From: Cornus controversa
Taxonomy: Eukaryota; Streptophyta; Magnoliopsida; Cornales; Cornaceae
DNA: 64,000 nucleotides
Direction: 5' to 3'
NCBI GenBank assembly: GCA_026545225.1
Contig: CM048845.1
Span: 55,094,033-55,158,032 of the forward strand
Positions 12,563 to 25,900 of this stretch are shown here, one piece after another. Made by a program: the position numbers and the translations under genes. Every line of letters begins with the position of its first letter. The stretch's first letter is position 1. A model generated the notes under the pieces. That model did no database searches. It saw only the letters and a program-made list of their open reading frames with translations, and was not told where the DNA came from.

Positions 12563-13140
12563 GTAGATGCACAAAGTCCCCATAAATGAAATTTAACACA
12601 CTCACTCAATTTAAAAAGTGAACAAACACAAGTGCAACAAACAATTTCATAGGAAACTCTACTCTGTCTTTCTCATGGATTTCATTCTTTATTTATAATG
12701 CCTTTTACAACCATATCCCTTGATATTTCTCAATGAATCAATGGATTTTTAGTTTACAAAAGTCCTTTGAATTTGAATTACAAATGACTATTTGATTGAG
12801 AAATCCAACATAATTGATTATGTCAAAGATGCCATGTGTATTGCCAAATGGATGTCTTTCCCTGATCTGGAGCCACATCTTCCTTCCTTTTCGTTTTTCA
12901 TGTCTTCTCCTATTTGGTAGAACTTCACCTACACACTTATTCATTAAAAAATCGTGTTTATGAACAAATGAGACGAATTGGGAGCTATTTTAGCTTGGAT
13001 CGTTTAATAATTAATCTTGAAAATTATGTTTGAGCTCAGTATGTTTACTAAATAAATGAATACGCAGTGAACTCACTCTTCGCAAACGAATACAAATTCG
13101 GTATGTTTACTAAATAACTGTACGTTTACTAAATAAACAA
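12563..13140 (-). mobile_element. Tat-type gypsy 5' LTR (outer edge unresolved)
   Basis: In plus orientation the block begins TGTAGATGCACAAAG directly beside the primer site, so this is the 5' LTR of the minus-strand Tat element. The distal edge is not certain; no partner LTR is in the window. The repeated phrase TATGTTTACTAAATAA (13,038 and 13,102) and TGTTACAACCC at 13,142 suggest an edge near 13.1 kb, but it could lie up to about 13.4 kb. Confidence 0.5.
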
Positions 13141-13720
13141 ATGTTACAACCCAATACATACTTAGGATCTCTCTCACATAATTGCTTATGTGACAACAAT
13201 TTGTTAAACCGCGTGCGATGAGATAACTTATTACATAGTTTCAAAATCATTAGTTTCGACCAATCACCACTTGAAGAAAGTCTCCAATACCTCAAAAGTA
13301 TTTTGACACATGATAAAAATACTCCCGATGTATTACATACTTTCTCCATACTTAACTTTGTGTTAGATTCTTTTAATTTTTATAATTACATGTTAAGTGA
13401 TGATTGGCTGGGAGAACTCTCGGAATCATGAATAATTTCTCTCTCTCCACACTTAAGCTTTGGGTTAGATTCTTTTAAATTTTATAATTAAACTTTCGCC
13501 ATGGAATAATTTCACGTGCTATGTGGAATGAAGTCAAATTTAGGTGTAGAAAAAGCTGTAAAAACAAAAAATTATTTTCACACTGACTCAGATTTATTCC
13601 AGCCTGGTTTAGTGGGCATAAAGTTGATTCTGCGTTAACAACAAAAACTCCTTTGTAAAACTTAAATTATTTTGAAAGGTTATTCGAATGACATGGTCAC
13701 AAGCCTCTTCTGCGTCTCTC
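13141..13720. other. Upstream flank of NUDT3-like gene
   Basis: AT-rich sequence with no coding signal. TAGATTCTTTTAATTTT-like phrases recur at about 13,365 and 13,460, in the context TTAACTTTGTGTTAGATTC versus TTAAGCTTTGGGTTAGATTC, indicating a small local duplication of about 95 bp. The core promoter follows. Confidence 0.4.
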
Positions 13721-13727
13721 TATAAAA
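13721..13727 (+). promoter_or_regulatory. TATA box of the NUDT3-like gene
   Basis: TATAAAA lies 110 bases upstream of the ATG at 13,837, preceded by a pyrimidine-rich stretch. Transcription would start about 25-35 bases downstream, giving a 5' UTR of roughly 75-85 nt. The position is inferred from sequence only. Confidence 0.55.
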
Positions 13728-13836
13728 TCTATATTATTTCTCTGTATTCTATTTTATTTTTTTCCTCCTATTGTCCAAGCGCAATCTGTCAACAAATACA
13801 TTTGCTTGATTGTTGGGTTAGCATAGTAAGAAAGCA

Positions 13837-13916
13837 ATGGCTGAGCAAGTAAAAGAAGAAGAGTACCTGGAAGTCCTCACCAAGACCGGTGAGAAGACTG
13901 GCATCTCCAAACCCAG
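13837..13916 (+). CDS. NUDT3: NUDT3-like exon 1
   Basis: Encodes residues 1-26 and two bases of codon 27. The ATG is in a favourable context (AAAGCAATGG) and opens [20 protein letters not shown]. The exon ends CCCAG and the next bases are GCTAGT, so the donor is GC rather than GT. This is the only join that keeps frame with exon 2. Confidence 0.88.
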
Positions 13917-16900
13917 GCTAGTCCCTCTCTTTTTCTCTCTTCTTTCTGAGTCCTCCGTTTGGTTGCCGAGAAAACAGACGAAAAGAATAAAAAATTAGAT
14001 TAGAGCTTAAACCCTATGCTTCCTGTTGTTTCAGTTCGGGAGCAATCATTCAAACCCCTTTTTTTTTTTTGGTTATGGAACACGTGGTCGTATTAGCTTT
14101 TTTATTATATTGTTGGCCAGTAATGAATCATTAATATCAGTCTTGTTGATTTCTTTGGTGGTTTTACTGTTTAATTTCTGTACTTGTATCCTCTGTTTAA
14201 TTGCCCAGAAAACGGAGGAATAGGAATGAAAGATCAAGCGTCAAGTAGACTATGTAACTGTATTTGCTGAGTTGGTTGGAGTTTTTTTTTGGTTCATAAA
14301 TAATCGGGGACAAAAAACTCTATATCTATAGACTCATATGTTTTTTTAATTTACAATTGTCAAGGGTTTGCTAAATTTAATGAAATTTTGGATTCTGTAA
14401 TAAATAAACACTTGATTATTGTGAAAAGAATGTCCCTTGTCCTGATAAGAGTTTGTGATAATTGCTTCATAGAAGATACAAATGAAGTTTAAAAATGGAT
14501 GTAACAAGAAGATGTAGATTAAGCATTAGAAAGAAAGATGAACATTTTTTTACTGGTCACTTGAGCCAGAGTCAAACAATTGTGGCACTTGTAGTGAGAC
14601 TCATTTTTTAACAAATAAAAAGAAAGTCTACAAACAAGTGTGGCACCTGCAATGAGTTTTTTTTTTTTTTTATAACAAACAAAGGAAATTTGAACTGTTG
14701 TCAGCTTGAACAGAAATGGATTTTATTTCTGCAACATCTGAGCAGATTGTGCAACATCAAAAGTAATGAATTCTTGGAGGGAACTTTCACACGACCTACT
14801 CCTTTGCACACAGAACCTTATGGAATGAACTTACCTAAAACTTGCTGCTTCTAAAGGCCTTCGGCCTCAAAGTGTCCTTCGTGTCACTAACAACAATGGC
14901 AACATACAAGATCTCAAAAAAATCATCTAGAGACTCCAATAACTAATCATGAAGAGCCCCGTTTAAACTAGGCTGCCACATCACTTTCCTCTTTTCAAAA
15001 TTGAACATGCTCCACACTGTAGGATTCTTATTAGAAGCAATAAAATAGAGGTCCATGAACACCTCTTTGAGGAAGCTTCAACACAATGTGAATCATATCA
15101 AAATCTCACCTTCTGACTATCCTCTACAACAATGCTAACATACGTAGAAATACCTCTGTTAGGTCAGTAGGGCTTAACTTGGCAAATTTCTAGAACAAAA
15201 CTAGAGCCTGTAAATTTTGTTTTAATTTCTAGCTTAGTTTAGAAATGTTCAAAAGTAAGTTGGCGTTAGTTGCCTCTCAAGGACAAAGAAGGAATTTAAG
15301 TTACATTCAACGGTAATTTGGTAATCTTCGTCTGCAAGGGCATTGAGGTAAATTAACACAGCGATGCACTAACCAAATTAGGGTTCGTGAATGCATTATT
15401 AAGGTTTCCATGATTTTAACTTGATTTTTTCCTGGAATTTTTTTTATTGAAAACAAAAATTACAGTACTTATAAAAAAAAGGAAAAAAACAAAGAAAACA
15501 AACATTACAGAACAAGGTTATAACGTTGGACCTTTAACTGTAATTTTAATTTGATTTGATTCCCTAAATCTTTTATATTATGCACCAAAAGAGTTTTGGA
15601 AACTTCCTTATTGAATTTGTTTTCTAAATATCGAATAAAAGTCGACTTTGAACTATTGAGGGATTGATCGAGCTATTCGGAAAAGCAATTTCCAACTTGG
15701 TTTTAAATTCTAACTACCCTAATCTCTCTATACCACACTGTTGCCTATATATACATAACAATAGGGCAGATTTTTAAAAACAACTCTTGAGCAGATAATT
15801 CATTTGGAGTGCATATTTTGTGAGTTCTAAAGTGCATCTTTAGTTTTCTTATGCATTCATCATACTTAGCTTTAGTGTGTGCGAATTCATGTATTAACAT
15901 TGAGTTCAACAAAGAGTTTAACACAATCATTTAATCCACCATTTGAGATTGAAGCCTGAACGACTAGTGGCTGAGACTGAAATCACTAGAGAAGTAGGTT
16001 CGTGAGGAGCGATATGATGTTGACGAGTTGAAGGATTGACTGGAGACTTTCGGGAAAAAATTGGAGTCTTTTGTGTCAGGAGGTAATTAAGGGATTATTG
16101 GGCTAGAGTTTGTTAACCTAGGTTGTATTTTTTTTTTTCTCATATAGTGGATTTTGGTTTGCGTGAACTAGGTCCTGTGGTTTTTCCCTTAGGGTTTCTA
16201 TGTAAAAATTTGGTGTCCATTGCTTTATTTTTTATATGCTTATTATTGTTGTGGATTGTTAGATTTTTATTGTTTACTATTTTTTGAATTTGAATTTATG
16301 TTAAGATATTTGATGAAAATTCAACAAGTTGTGAAAATCAGTAATTCATCCTACAAGAGCTATTTATAAATAATCATAAAGCACGCTTAACTGGGAGTGC
16401 ACACCAAAAAATCTACCCAAGGGCAAAATGGCGCCCTCATCTCTCAACGTATCCTCAAAATCCAAAATCTCCCCTAGAGATTTACAATTCCTCCCCAAAA
16501 CCCCGAAAGATAGAGAACTTAAGCATCCCTATAGGAGTCTCCTTTCCATCAAAAGACCTCCTATTTCTCTCCCTCCACAAGGCCCACCATAAGCACAGGG
16601 GCGCCACCCTCCAAGCATCTCGAGCATGATCTTCTTCTCCCCCCCCCCGCCGCAATTATACATCCTTGCCAAGCCTTAAGCATAGACATCATGGACCAAG
16701 ACATGGCCCACAGAATGCTAAACAAACCCAAAAGCATGGCCCAACTATCCCGAGCCACTGGACAATGCTGAAGAAGGTGATTCACCGACTCCTCATCCTT
16801 TTTGCACATGTAACACTAGTTCACAATAACCTTCCTCTTCCTCAAGTTGATAATCGTCAAAATACACCCTAGAGCTGCCATCCAACCAAAGAAACCACCT

Positions 16901-19900
16901 CCAGAGGAGCTTTGATGCAGGCCATTGCCTTCCACGGAAAGAAAGTCTCCCCGATCCCTTAACATCCTCCTATAGAAAGAGCGCACTTTTTCCCCTTGAG
17001 TTGAAACCACCCAAACCCACTCATCGGCCCCAACGCCATCCACCTTTTGGTAGTACAAAAGTGCTAGAAACTCTGAAATATCCTCCAACTCCCAATCCTG
17101 GAAAGACCTCTCAAACTTCACATCCTAAGTCAGCCTTTTGCTATCAAGCTGATAACAATTGGCGACCAAAACTTACCTATCTGCCGTAATCCGAAAAAGT
17201 CTTGGATAAGAACTCACTAGCGACCTATCACCACACCAATAGTCCTCCCAAGATCAGATATCCCTATTTCCTACCACTCCACACTATGATTGAAAATGCT
17301 TTGAAAATTCATCCATTGGACCATGTGAAGGAAGCACTCTCCATCGGCAAATCAATCAGCTGTTGTGGGAAAACTGCTCCATGGCTGAAGTCCACCTCCC
17401 ACCAATAGATCTCTCTAAGGGGGATCTAACCAAATTGAAGTCCCCCCTCCCTCGACACCCACCCACGCAAAGGCAGGTCCCAACTCCTTTGAACAAGTCC
17501 CAATTCCTCCCACAACAAACCCCTCTTCCCATCGACCATACACACTCGAAAAAACCCAATGAAAGCCATCCTCCTACATGAAGAAAATGCAAGAGTAGGA
17601 AAATCTACCTTTTTGCAAATTTACCTTCGACACCCACCTCTTATTCAACCATGCTAGAATAACCCTAGTTGTATTGATGGCATCCAAAGCTTCCCACTCT
17701 ACAAACTTCTTACAATCCCATCCAAATATAAACCCAACTTAGACTTTTGCAAGCACATGACTTGGGCTCCCCATTTTCTCATTGACATCTTCACTACCTT
17801 TAGCTTGTCCGGATCGTTGAGACCCCGGACAGTCTAAGACACCACTTGGAGCGCCATATGCGCACCAATGAATTCCTTCCCCCCCCTCCCGCGTCTCCTC
17901 TCTCTCTCCAAGAAGAATGCATTTTCCTAGCCATCCTCCATTCCTCATCAATAGAGTAAAACAACTCCATTGCCTTGTCTTCATTTCTTTCAAATGACAC
18001 CCCAAGCCTTTACTCACCTCCTCTATACTATCCATCAACCAATTCACCCCCCTCTCCCCTTCGGTCTTAATAAGCATATCATCCCTCATGCTTCCAGGAT
18101 CAACCATAGCTAACGGTTTAGACAGCCTCATTCCATCACCTCTATCCGATCACCAATCTCCATAGAGCAATTGAATGGATCATTTGGCAGCCCCCCCCCG
18201 TCCTCCCCACCTGAAGCATCTGTCACATTACAATCACGGAACTTGCACAACTCTCTATTAGAACTTTGGGTTCCGGTCCTTACTCCTATCAATCTCCCCA
18301 TACCTTATACCGTCAAAGTCCCACTCCATATGAACATCTAATCTCCTTTGAGTACAATCATCCCTAGCACCCATTTTTTCCCTCCACCACTTTGCTCCAC
18401 CAACAAATTTCCTCAATGGTATATGATATCCCACAACTAGATGCTTGACAAGCTGGCTTGCTTAAATAAATGATTTGACACCAGGCTATCATCTTTTAAA
18501 GATGAGCAAATAGTGTCCTAATCACCAATGGCATTTAAACTCTTCACCAAACCTATCTATAGGAATTCACTTTGAAGCTCTTCCAACCTTGTGGCAATCA
18601 AATGATTAAAATCCGAGGTAGTAAAAATGTTGGAAGGCTAGAGAGAGTTTTATGAGAATGATTCTACCTCCTTTACTGAGGGTACCATCTTTTCCATCCA
18701 GCTAAACGCTTTTCAGAACTTCTCAACCAATGAATCTCACATCATTTTTGGGAAGCCTCAAATACGAAGTAGGGAGAGAACTTGCCTTTAAACCACAAAT
18801 TTCCAGTATGACCAGTCACCAGTGACATCCTCTACCTCCCTAGGAGGAGAACCCTTGACTTTCCACCTTCTTCTTCCTACTAAGATTAAAAATATCAAAT
18901 TAATTACAAGAAGCTATTCAACCATTTAAGAAAAAAAAAAAAAAATTAAACTTGGTTTAAACCAACACCCGAAAAAGTTAAAAAAGTGCGACCTGTTGGT
19001 TTATGAATTAGCTAAAAATTAAGCAGCCTAGATAGATGGCTTGCTGTATCTAAGGAAGGTCATTACCTAGTCGTCCTCCTGTCATTTGGGGTAGACTGGG
19101 TATGGAACAATTTCCTGATAACTTTTATAGGTCACCTTTTCAGAGTTCTTTGTTGGGTATCAATAGTTTTTCACATGATTGTGAAAAGGGATTGGTTTGC
19201 ACTTGGAATTTGTTTTAATGTTTCAACAAAACAAAAGGCTTCCTTTTTGTTATGTCTTTCTTGCCAACAACCTAAAGCGTTGACTCATGCTAGAATACCA
19301 AGATGGAGGATAAGGTGTGTCATCCCATATGTTGTTGTATCAGTTTGTTGAAACACCATCTATTTTAACTGTTGCTAAAAAAGAACAAATAGAAAACTAG
19401 CAATTAGCATGACCACTAATTTGGAAGGATTATGTCTTGGAATATTTAGACAGTATCGAACCAAGAGCACATACACTATAAATTAAACTGTTTGGCATAG
19501 GTGATAACGTGATACTTAATGCTCGGCTCTGGGTTCTTTTTGGATTCTTTAAGGACTTTGCTATATCATAACACGAGGGAAAAAAGAAAAGGAGGGGGGG
19601 AGTCGGGGTTCAAAACTCCTGCCATGTCTATAGGAGTAAGTACTATTACCACCTTAAACCCAAGGGCCGGTGGTCTGAGCTAGATGATAATGCAGCGTGC
19701 TTAATATTTCATTGTTATTCTAGTACCAGCCTCCTCTAGTACCAAAGTCAGGCAGAGCTCTAATCAATTATATTTCTTTTATTTCAGAATAACATGAATT
19801 TAAAGCATTATTTATGCTAGTTAATTCTATCAGTTGTTTGATCCGATCTGTATATTGTTAGTTGATTTTCAAATCCAAGTGAACATTGTTGGTTGAAGAA

Positions 19901-22900
19901 AATTGTACCCTGGGTCTCTCTCTCTCTCTCTCTATCTATATATATATATATATTTATACACACACATCCACACTTAATTTATGTACTACAGTGATGGTTG
20001 AAACATTTTATTTCTGCCAATTTGTCATTCTATATAGTAATCTGAGTAAGGGTGAGGACAAAAGTATAATTCCGTCTGTGGCAAAATCTCATGGAGACAG
20101 AATTGTGAGAAGTGCTGAGGAAATGGGAGAGTTGATGGGTCTCATGTTTTCTAGGGGGGACGGGTTAGACCTTGAAACATTTCACCACTCGAGCACAAAT
20201 GGGATCAAATTAATCGCAAGAAGAGTTCGTCTTGGAAGGGGGAAAGAGAACTTAGGAACTTGATTTCCTATGTGAATTATGACAGGAGGAATGGTGGGAG
20301 GAACGAGAGGAGTAGGGGAGGTAGGAGGGGGGAGGGGAGGGGGGAAAGAATTGGTGTGTTTATGAAGCTTAAAATAGTGTCGTGGAATGCTCGGGAGTTG
20401 AATGACCCGGACAAAAGGAGAGTGGTGAAGTCCTTGATCTGTAGGTGGGAGGTGCACATTGTATGCATGCATGAATCCGAGATAGCAGATGTGACGGATG
20501 GACTGATGAGGAGTTTGTGGGGAGGTAGATTCATTGAATGAGAGGCCCTTGAAGCAGTAGGGACGTCGGGGGGTATTGTGGTTCTTTGGGATAAGAGATG
20601 GGTTTCAAAAGTTGATATTTGGAAAAGGAGGTCTTCTATTTCCCTTTTGTTTTCTTTGGAGGAGGATGGATCCCACTTGATTTTCTCCGGGGTGTATGGA
20701 CCGGTAGGAGACGTGGAGAGGAGAGGGCTGTGGGGGGAATTGGAGTCTGTCAGATTGAGGTGGTCGGGCCCGTGGTGTGTGAGAGGCGACTTTAATGAGA
20801 TAAGGGATCCCAGTGAGAGAGGGGAGAAGAATGCTAGCTATGTTGGAGTTTTCTGAATTCATTGATGCTCATCAACTTATTGACCTCCCGATGGAAGGTG
20901 CTCGATATACTTGGTCTAGTGGTAGAGATCATCCTACACTTTCTCGGCTAGACAGATTTCTAATCTCCGGTGATTTGGAGGAGAAGTTTCCAGATGTGGC
21001 GCAAGTAGCATTGGCTAGAGCGGTGTTGGATCACATTCCCATGATTTTGGATTGTGGGGGGTTGAGCAGAGGGCGATCTCCTTTCCGGTTTGAGAACATA
21101 TGGTTAAAAGTGGAGGGCTTCAAAGATAAAGTTCAAAACTGGTTAGCAAGCTATGATTGTAGGGGCAACGCAAGCTTCCGTTTGGCACACAAACTAAAGC
21201 GGCTAAAGGAAGATATTAAAAAGTGGAACAAGGAGGTCTTCGATAATCTTAATTGGCGTAAGAATAGAGCTCTCTCTGAAATCTTAGAGCTCGATTGTAA
21301 GGAGGGGGAAGGGGACTTAGTGACATGGCGGTTTGCAGAAGGGAGGAGTGTAAGGTCGAGTTCGGGGAGATTGCGGTGGAGGTAATTGCCTGGAGACAGA
21401 AGTCGAGAGCTCTGTGGTTGAAAGAAGGGGATCGGAACACTAAATTCTTCCACAGACTTGCGAATGCTCACAGAAGGAGAAATCATATAGGCAGGATCCA
21501 AATTGATTGGAACTTGCTATCTAGAGCGGAAGACATTGAGAGAGGGATTGCGACTTTTTATCAGTAGCTTTATACAGAAACCTCTAGGCACAGGCCTCTG
21601 CTTGGTGCTCTTGAGTTCGTAGGTATATTAAAGGAGGATAGGGATTGGGTGGAGAGGCCCTTTGAGGAAGAGGAGGTGGTGGAGGCTTTGAGGAGTTGTG
21701 CCAGGGATAAAGCTCCCGGGCCTGATGGCTTCACAATGACTTTCATGCATCAGAATTGGGAGGTGGTTAAGGCTGAAGTGATGGAGGCCCTTAGCGAGTT
21801 CCACTCAACAGGGTACTTTAAGAGGAGTCTTAATGCATCATTTATCGCCCTTATCCCGAAGAAGGGTGGAGCTATTGATGCTAAGGATTTTAGGCCAATT
21901 AGCTTGGTGGGCGTAATTTACAAGCTTTTTGCTAAAATTCTAGCTAATCGGTTGAGGAGGGTTTTGAATGTGGTGATCTCAGACACACAAAATTCTTTTG
22001 TAGGAGGTAGACAGATTCTGGATTCAGTGTTGATTGCTAGTGAGTGTGTGGAGGCAAAGATTAGAAGCGGCTTGCCGGGAATTGTATGCAAGTTGGACAT
22101 TGAAAAGGCATATGATCATGTGAGCTGGGATTTCTTGCTGTATTTATTAGAGATGATGGGATTTGGGCCTAGATGGAGAAGATGGATCCACCAATGTATT
22201 TCGACAGTTCGATTCACAATTTTGGTGAACAGATCCCCAGCTGGTTTCTTTCCTAGCTCTTGGGGCTTGAGGCAAGGTGATCCGCTCTCTTCTTTCCTAT
22301 TTATCAGCATCATGGAAGCCTTTAGTAAGATGATGAAGAGGGTGGAGGGGTTAGGGATTATCGGAGGTTTTCTAGTAGGGAGAGAGCCTAATCATTTAGT
22401 GGTGTCACATCTTCTCTATGCAGATGATACCATTGTCTTCTGTGATGCGAGGGAGGATCAGTTGAGGCATTTAGAATACAATTTGATATGATTTCAGGTA
22501 GCGTCTGGCATGAAAATTAATATTGGAAGGAGCGAGTTGGAGCCAGTCGGGGAAGTAGAGGAAATACACGAGTTTGATGACATTCTGGGTTGCGGAGTTG
22601 GTTCATTTCTGACCTCTTACTTGGGGATGCCTTTGAGAGCGTCGTCGAGGATGGTTTCCACTTAGGATCCAGTCGTAGAGCGGTTCGAGAGGAGGCTTGC
22701 CGGTTGGAAGAAACAATATCTATAGAAAGGAGGGCGCATTACTCTCATGAAGAGCACTCTTTCGAATCTTCCAACTTATTTCATGTCCTTATTTTTGATG
22801 CCCGATGTCAGTAGTAAGGAGACTAGAGAGGATTCAAAGTAGTTTCAGTGGGGCGGATTAGGGGATGAATTCAAATTCCACTTGGTGAGTTGGGGGAAGG

Positions 22901-25900
22901 TGTGACCCCGATTCAAAAAGGGGGACTGGGAATAAGGAGGTTGGAACTGCTTAATAAGGCGTTATTGGGCAAATGGCTTAGGCGTTTCAGAGTTGAGAGA
23001 TCCAAATTGTGGAGGAGGGTTGTTGTTAGTCGGAGTGGGGAAGGAGTCGGTGGTTGGCGGTCTACGGAGATTAACCTTCCTGTAGGGGTGGGGGTCTGGA
23101 AATGTATTCGGAAAGGTTGGGATGAGTTCTCCAAACTCATTCGATTTAGGGCGAGAAATGGGAGACATCAGTTTTTGGGAGAACGTTTGGAGCGGGGAAA
23201 TATCTTTGGCCCGTAAGTTCCCTAGACTATTCAGGATTGCTACGAACAGACAAGCTTTAGTTGCCGACTGTTATCAGCTTGATAGCGGAAGATTGACTTG
23301 GGATATGTGCTTTCGTAGGGCTTTTCATGACTGGGAGCTTTCTGAGGTAGTAGAGTTTCTAGCCCTTTTGTATAGTCAGGTGATTGAGGGGGAGGGGATA
23401 GACGAGATGGTTTGGATGGGCTCCAAGAGCTTTGAGGTTCGCTCCTTCTATAGAATCCTCTCGAACTACACGGGTCTCATCTTCCCTTGGAAGGCTATTT
23501 GGAGAATAATGGCCCCTGTGAAGGTGGCCTTCTTTACTTGGACAGCAACCTTAGGCAGGATTCTTACCATTGATAACCTCAAGAGAAGGGGTCAAATTAT
23601 GATGAATTGGTGTTGCATGTGCAAGAGGTTGGAGGAACTGTGAGCCATCTTCTTTTACATTGTTCAGTGGCGAGGGACATTTGGTCTATGTTCTTGGCTG
23701 CGTTTGGTATGGCCTGGGTGTTTCTCAGTTCCACGAAGGATATGATCGAGGCTTGGAAAGGGTATAAAGTGGACAGCTGAGCCAGGGATGCTTGGAGGGC
23801 CACTCCCCTTTGTTTATGGTGGGGCTTGTGGCAAGAGAGGAATAGGAGGCGTTTCGAGGATGTGGAGTCTTCTATTTGGTCTCTCACATATAATATTTTG
23901 AGACTTTTATTTTTTTGGGTATACGGGAAAAATTGTACATCGGGTGGTCAAGTAGTGGACTTTCTTGATAGCTTAAACTTATAGTTGGCCAGTATTCGGC
24001 TTTTTGTAGTCTCTCGGGAGCGCTTCCCTCTTGAGCGCCTTTTAATGAATTTTTATTTATCAAAATAAAAAATCTCACATTTTTTAAAATCCTTTCCTAG
24101 CCAGTTTCCTATATCTTATTTGATAATAAAGTGCTATACCTTTTTTCTTATTTATTAAATTGTGACAGTTGATTCTATTGATGGCCAAGATCTGTAGATG
24201 ACCTCCAATGTTGCTTTCTTTTTGCTTCAAAACATTTGTATTACTCTGTCATCTTGTTAAGAAACTAACATTCTGCCTCACTTTTTTTCTGATTTTTTAT
24301 TTGCATTAAATCTTTTGCAACCCATATAGGGGGGAAGTTCATAGAGATGGGGAATACCATCGATCTGTTCATGTGTGGATTTTTTCAGAGAGTACACAAG
24401 AACTACTTCTCCAACGACGTGCTGACTGCAAGGATTCATGGCCAGGGGTGTGGGATATCTCTAGTGCAGGCCATATCTCAGCTGGTGATTCATCCCTTAT
24501 CACAGCCAGGTAATTTAATCCAGTTCTACAGACGCACTTTTGGGCTAGGCTAGTTTTGCAGCAGTTTCTTTTCGTGGAGAAGTTTCCTAAAACTGTTCCA
24601 TATGCTATATCAATACTATGGATAAAACTCATTGTCTCTGTCTTATGTGTTTCCAATGTTCAAATTTTACCATTTTCATTCAAGTATCACCCACTTGGGT
24701 TACCTGCCGCCTGGTCTAACTCGCGTTAGGCCATGGGAGCAGCAGGTGATAAGTAGCCATGGAATTAGGTGACTATGGCATAAATAGTTTATGTGAGGAA
24801 CCAACATCAAAAAATGATTTCGTGCTGTCAATTTGTAGATTTTGGGAATTATTATTGTATGTCATTTGTTTGGAATCATTTGGTCATTCTATATTTTCTG
24901 GAAGTAATTTCCTTTGTTAAGAAGATTGCCTGGTGAGCTTCAAAGCCTTCAAATTGTTTTCTCCATTATCACTGTGTAAGATGCAATCTTATAAGTTCTC
25001 CCTTATTGAACTAAGCAGCCCTTTTATGCATTTCAACTTGTGAGTCTGAACATTAAAATCTGTTTTCTTTTGAGTTCAATTTTTTTCTTGAGTACATAGA
25101 TGTTAAACACTAAAGGTGGTGCATCAAAGCACCGAGGTCTCTTGGAGCCTAGGTGCAAAGTGCAATGCTGCACGAACGTCTGAGTGAGGCGAGGCTCTTG
25201 TGGTATATAACGTGCAAAAAGAATTAAATTAGTTACAAATTTGCAACAATGGAATGATGCAACCAACTAAATGTTGAACATATGTTTTTTAATCACATAT
25301 ATTAAGATCAACAACATAACATGCGCATGAAGCGAGGAAGAAAAAGAAAAGAAGAGAAAAAGTACAATGAACCAAATCAAAACATAATCAATGGAGCATT
25401 AAATTACAGCAAAAGGGAATTGGAGACCAAGCAAAACGAGAAGGAAAAAGGACTTTGTAGCACTGCCCAACTGTACAACAGATTGCATAAAAAGGGGATA
25501 CTGCCATTGCAACAATTAGAAAAAAGAGAGAGGAAGAGGGCCACTCGCAGCAATATTCCATAGTGAGAATCCTAGAAACAGTTCCTAAATTTTAGAAATA
25601 GAGTAAAAAATTATTGAAGAGTGAAACTCGAACAGGAAATGACAGACAAACAAGAAAAGAAAAAAAAAGACGAGTAACAGGTTGAAAGTTGTGTACCGTT
25701 AATTCAAAAGGACAGAGAACTAGAGTAGAGAATTGGGTACTGACAATATAGAGAAAGAAAGAAAGAGAGGTTCTTAAGAGAGAGAAGGTGTAATACCCCG
25801 CTCCAACACATGGTATGATATTGTCCGCTTTGGGCTTGAGCCCGCACGATTTTGCTCTTGGATTTTACCCCAAAAAGCCTCATACCATTTGAAGAGAACA

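Noticed and set aside
13921..13922. GT donor for exon 1 at 13,921
   Set aside because: It shifts the frame so that exon 2 reads into TAG after four codons; the GC donor at 13,917 restores the conserved protein.
17739..18131. 130-codon minus-strand ORF as a host gene
   Set aside because: Sits directly upstream of LINE endonuclease sequence on the same strand; better explained as LINE-derived.
20277..21501. Several minus-strand ORFs across the plus-strand LINE
   Set aside because: Proline/serine-rich antisense translations of the LINE coding strand.
20082..24079. AAAATCTCAT / AAAATCTCAC as the target duplication of the plus-strand LINE
   Set aside because: Short, imperfect, and the upstream copy is not at a convincing LINE start; could be chance in AT-rich sequence.
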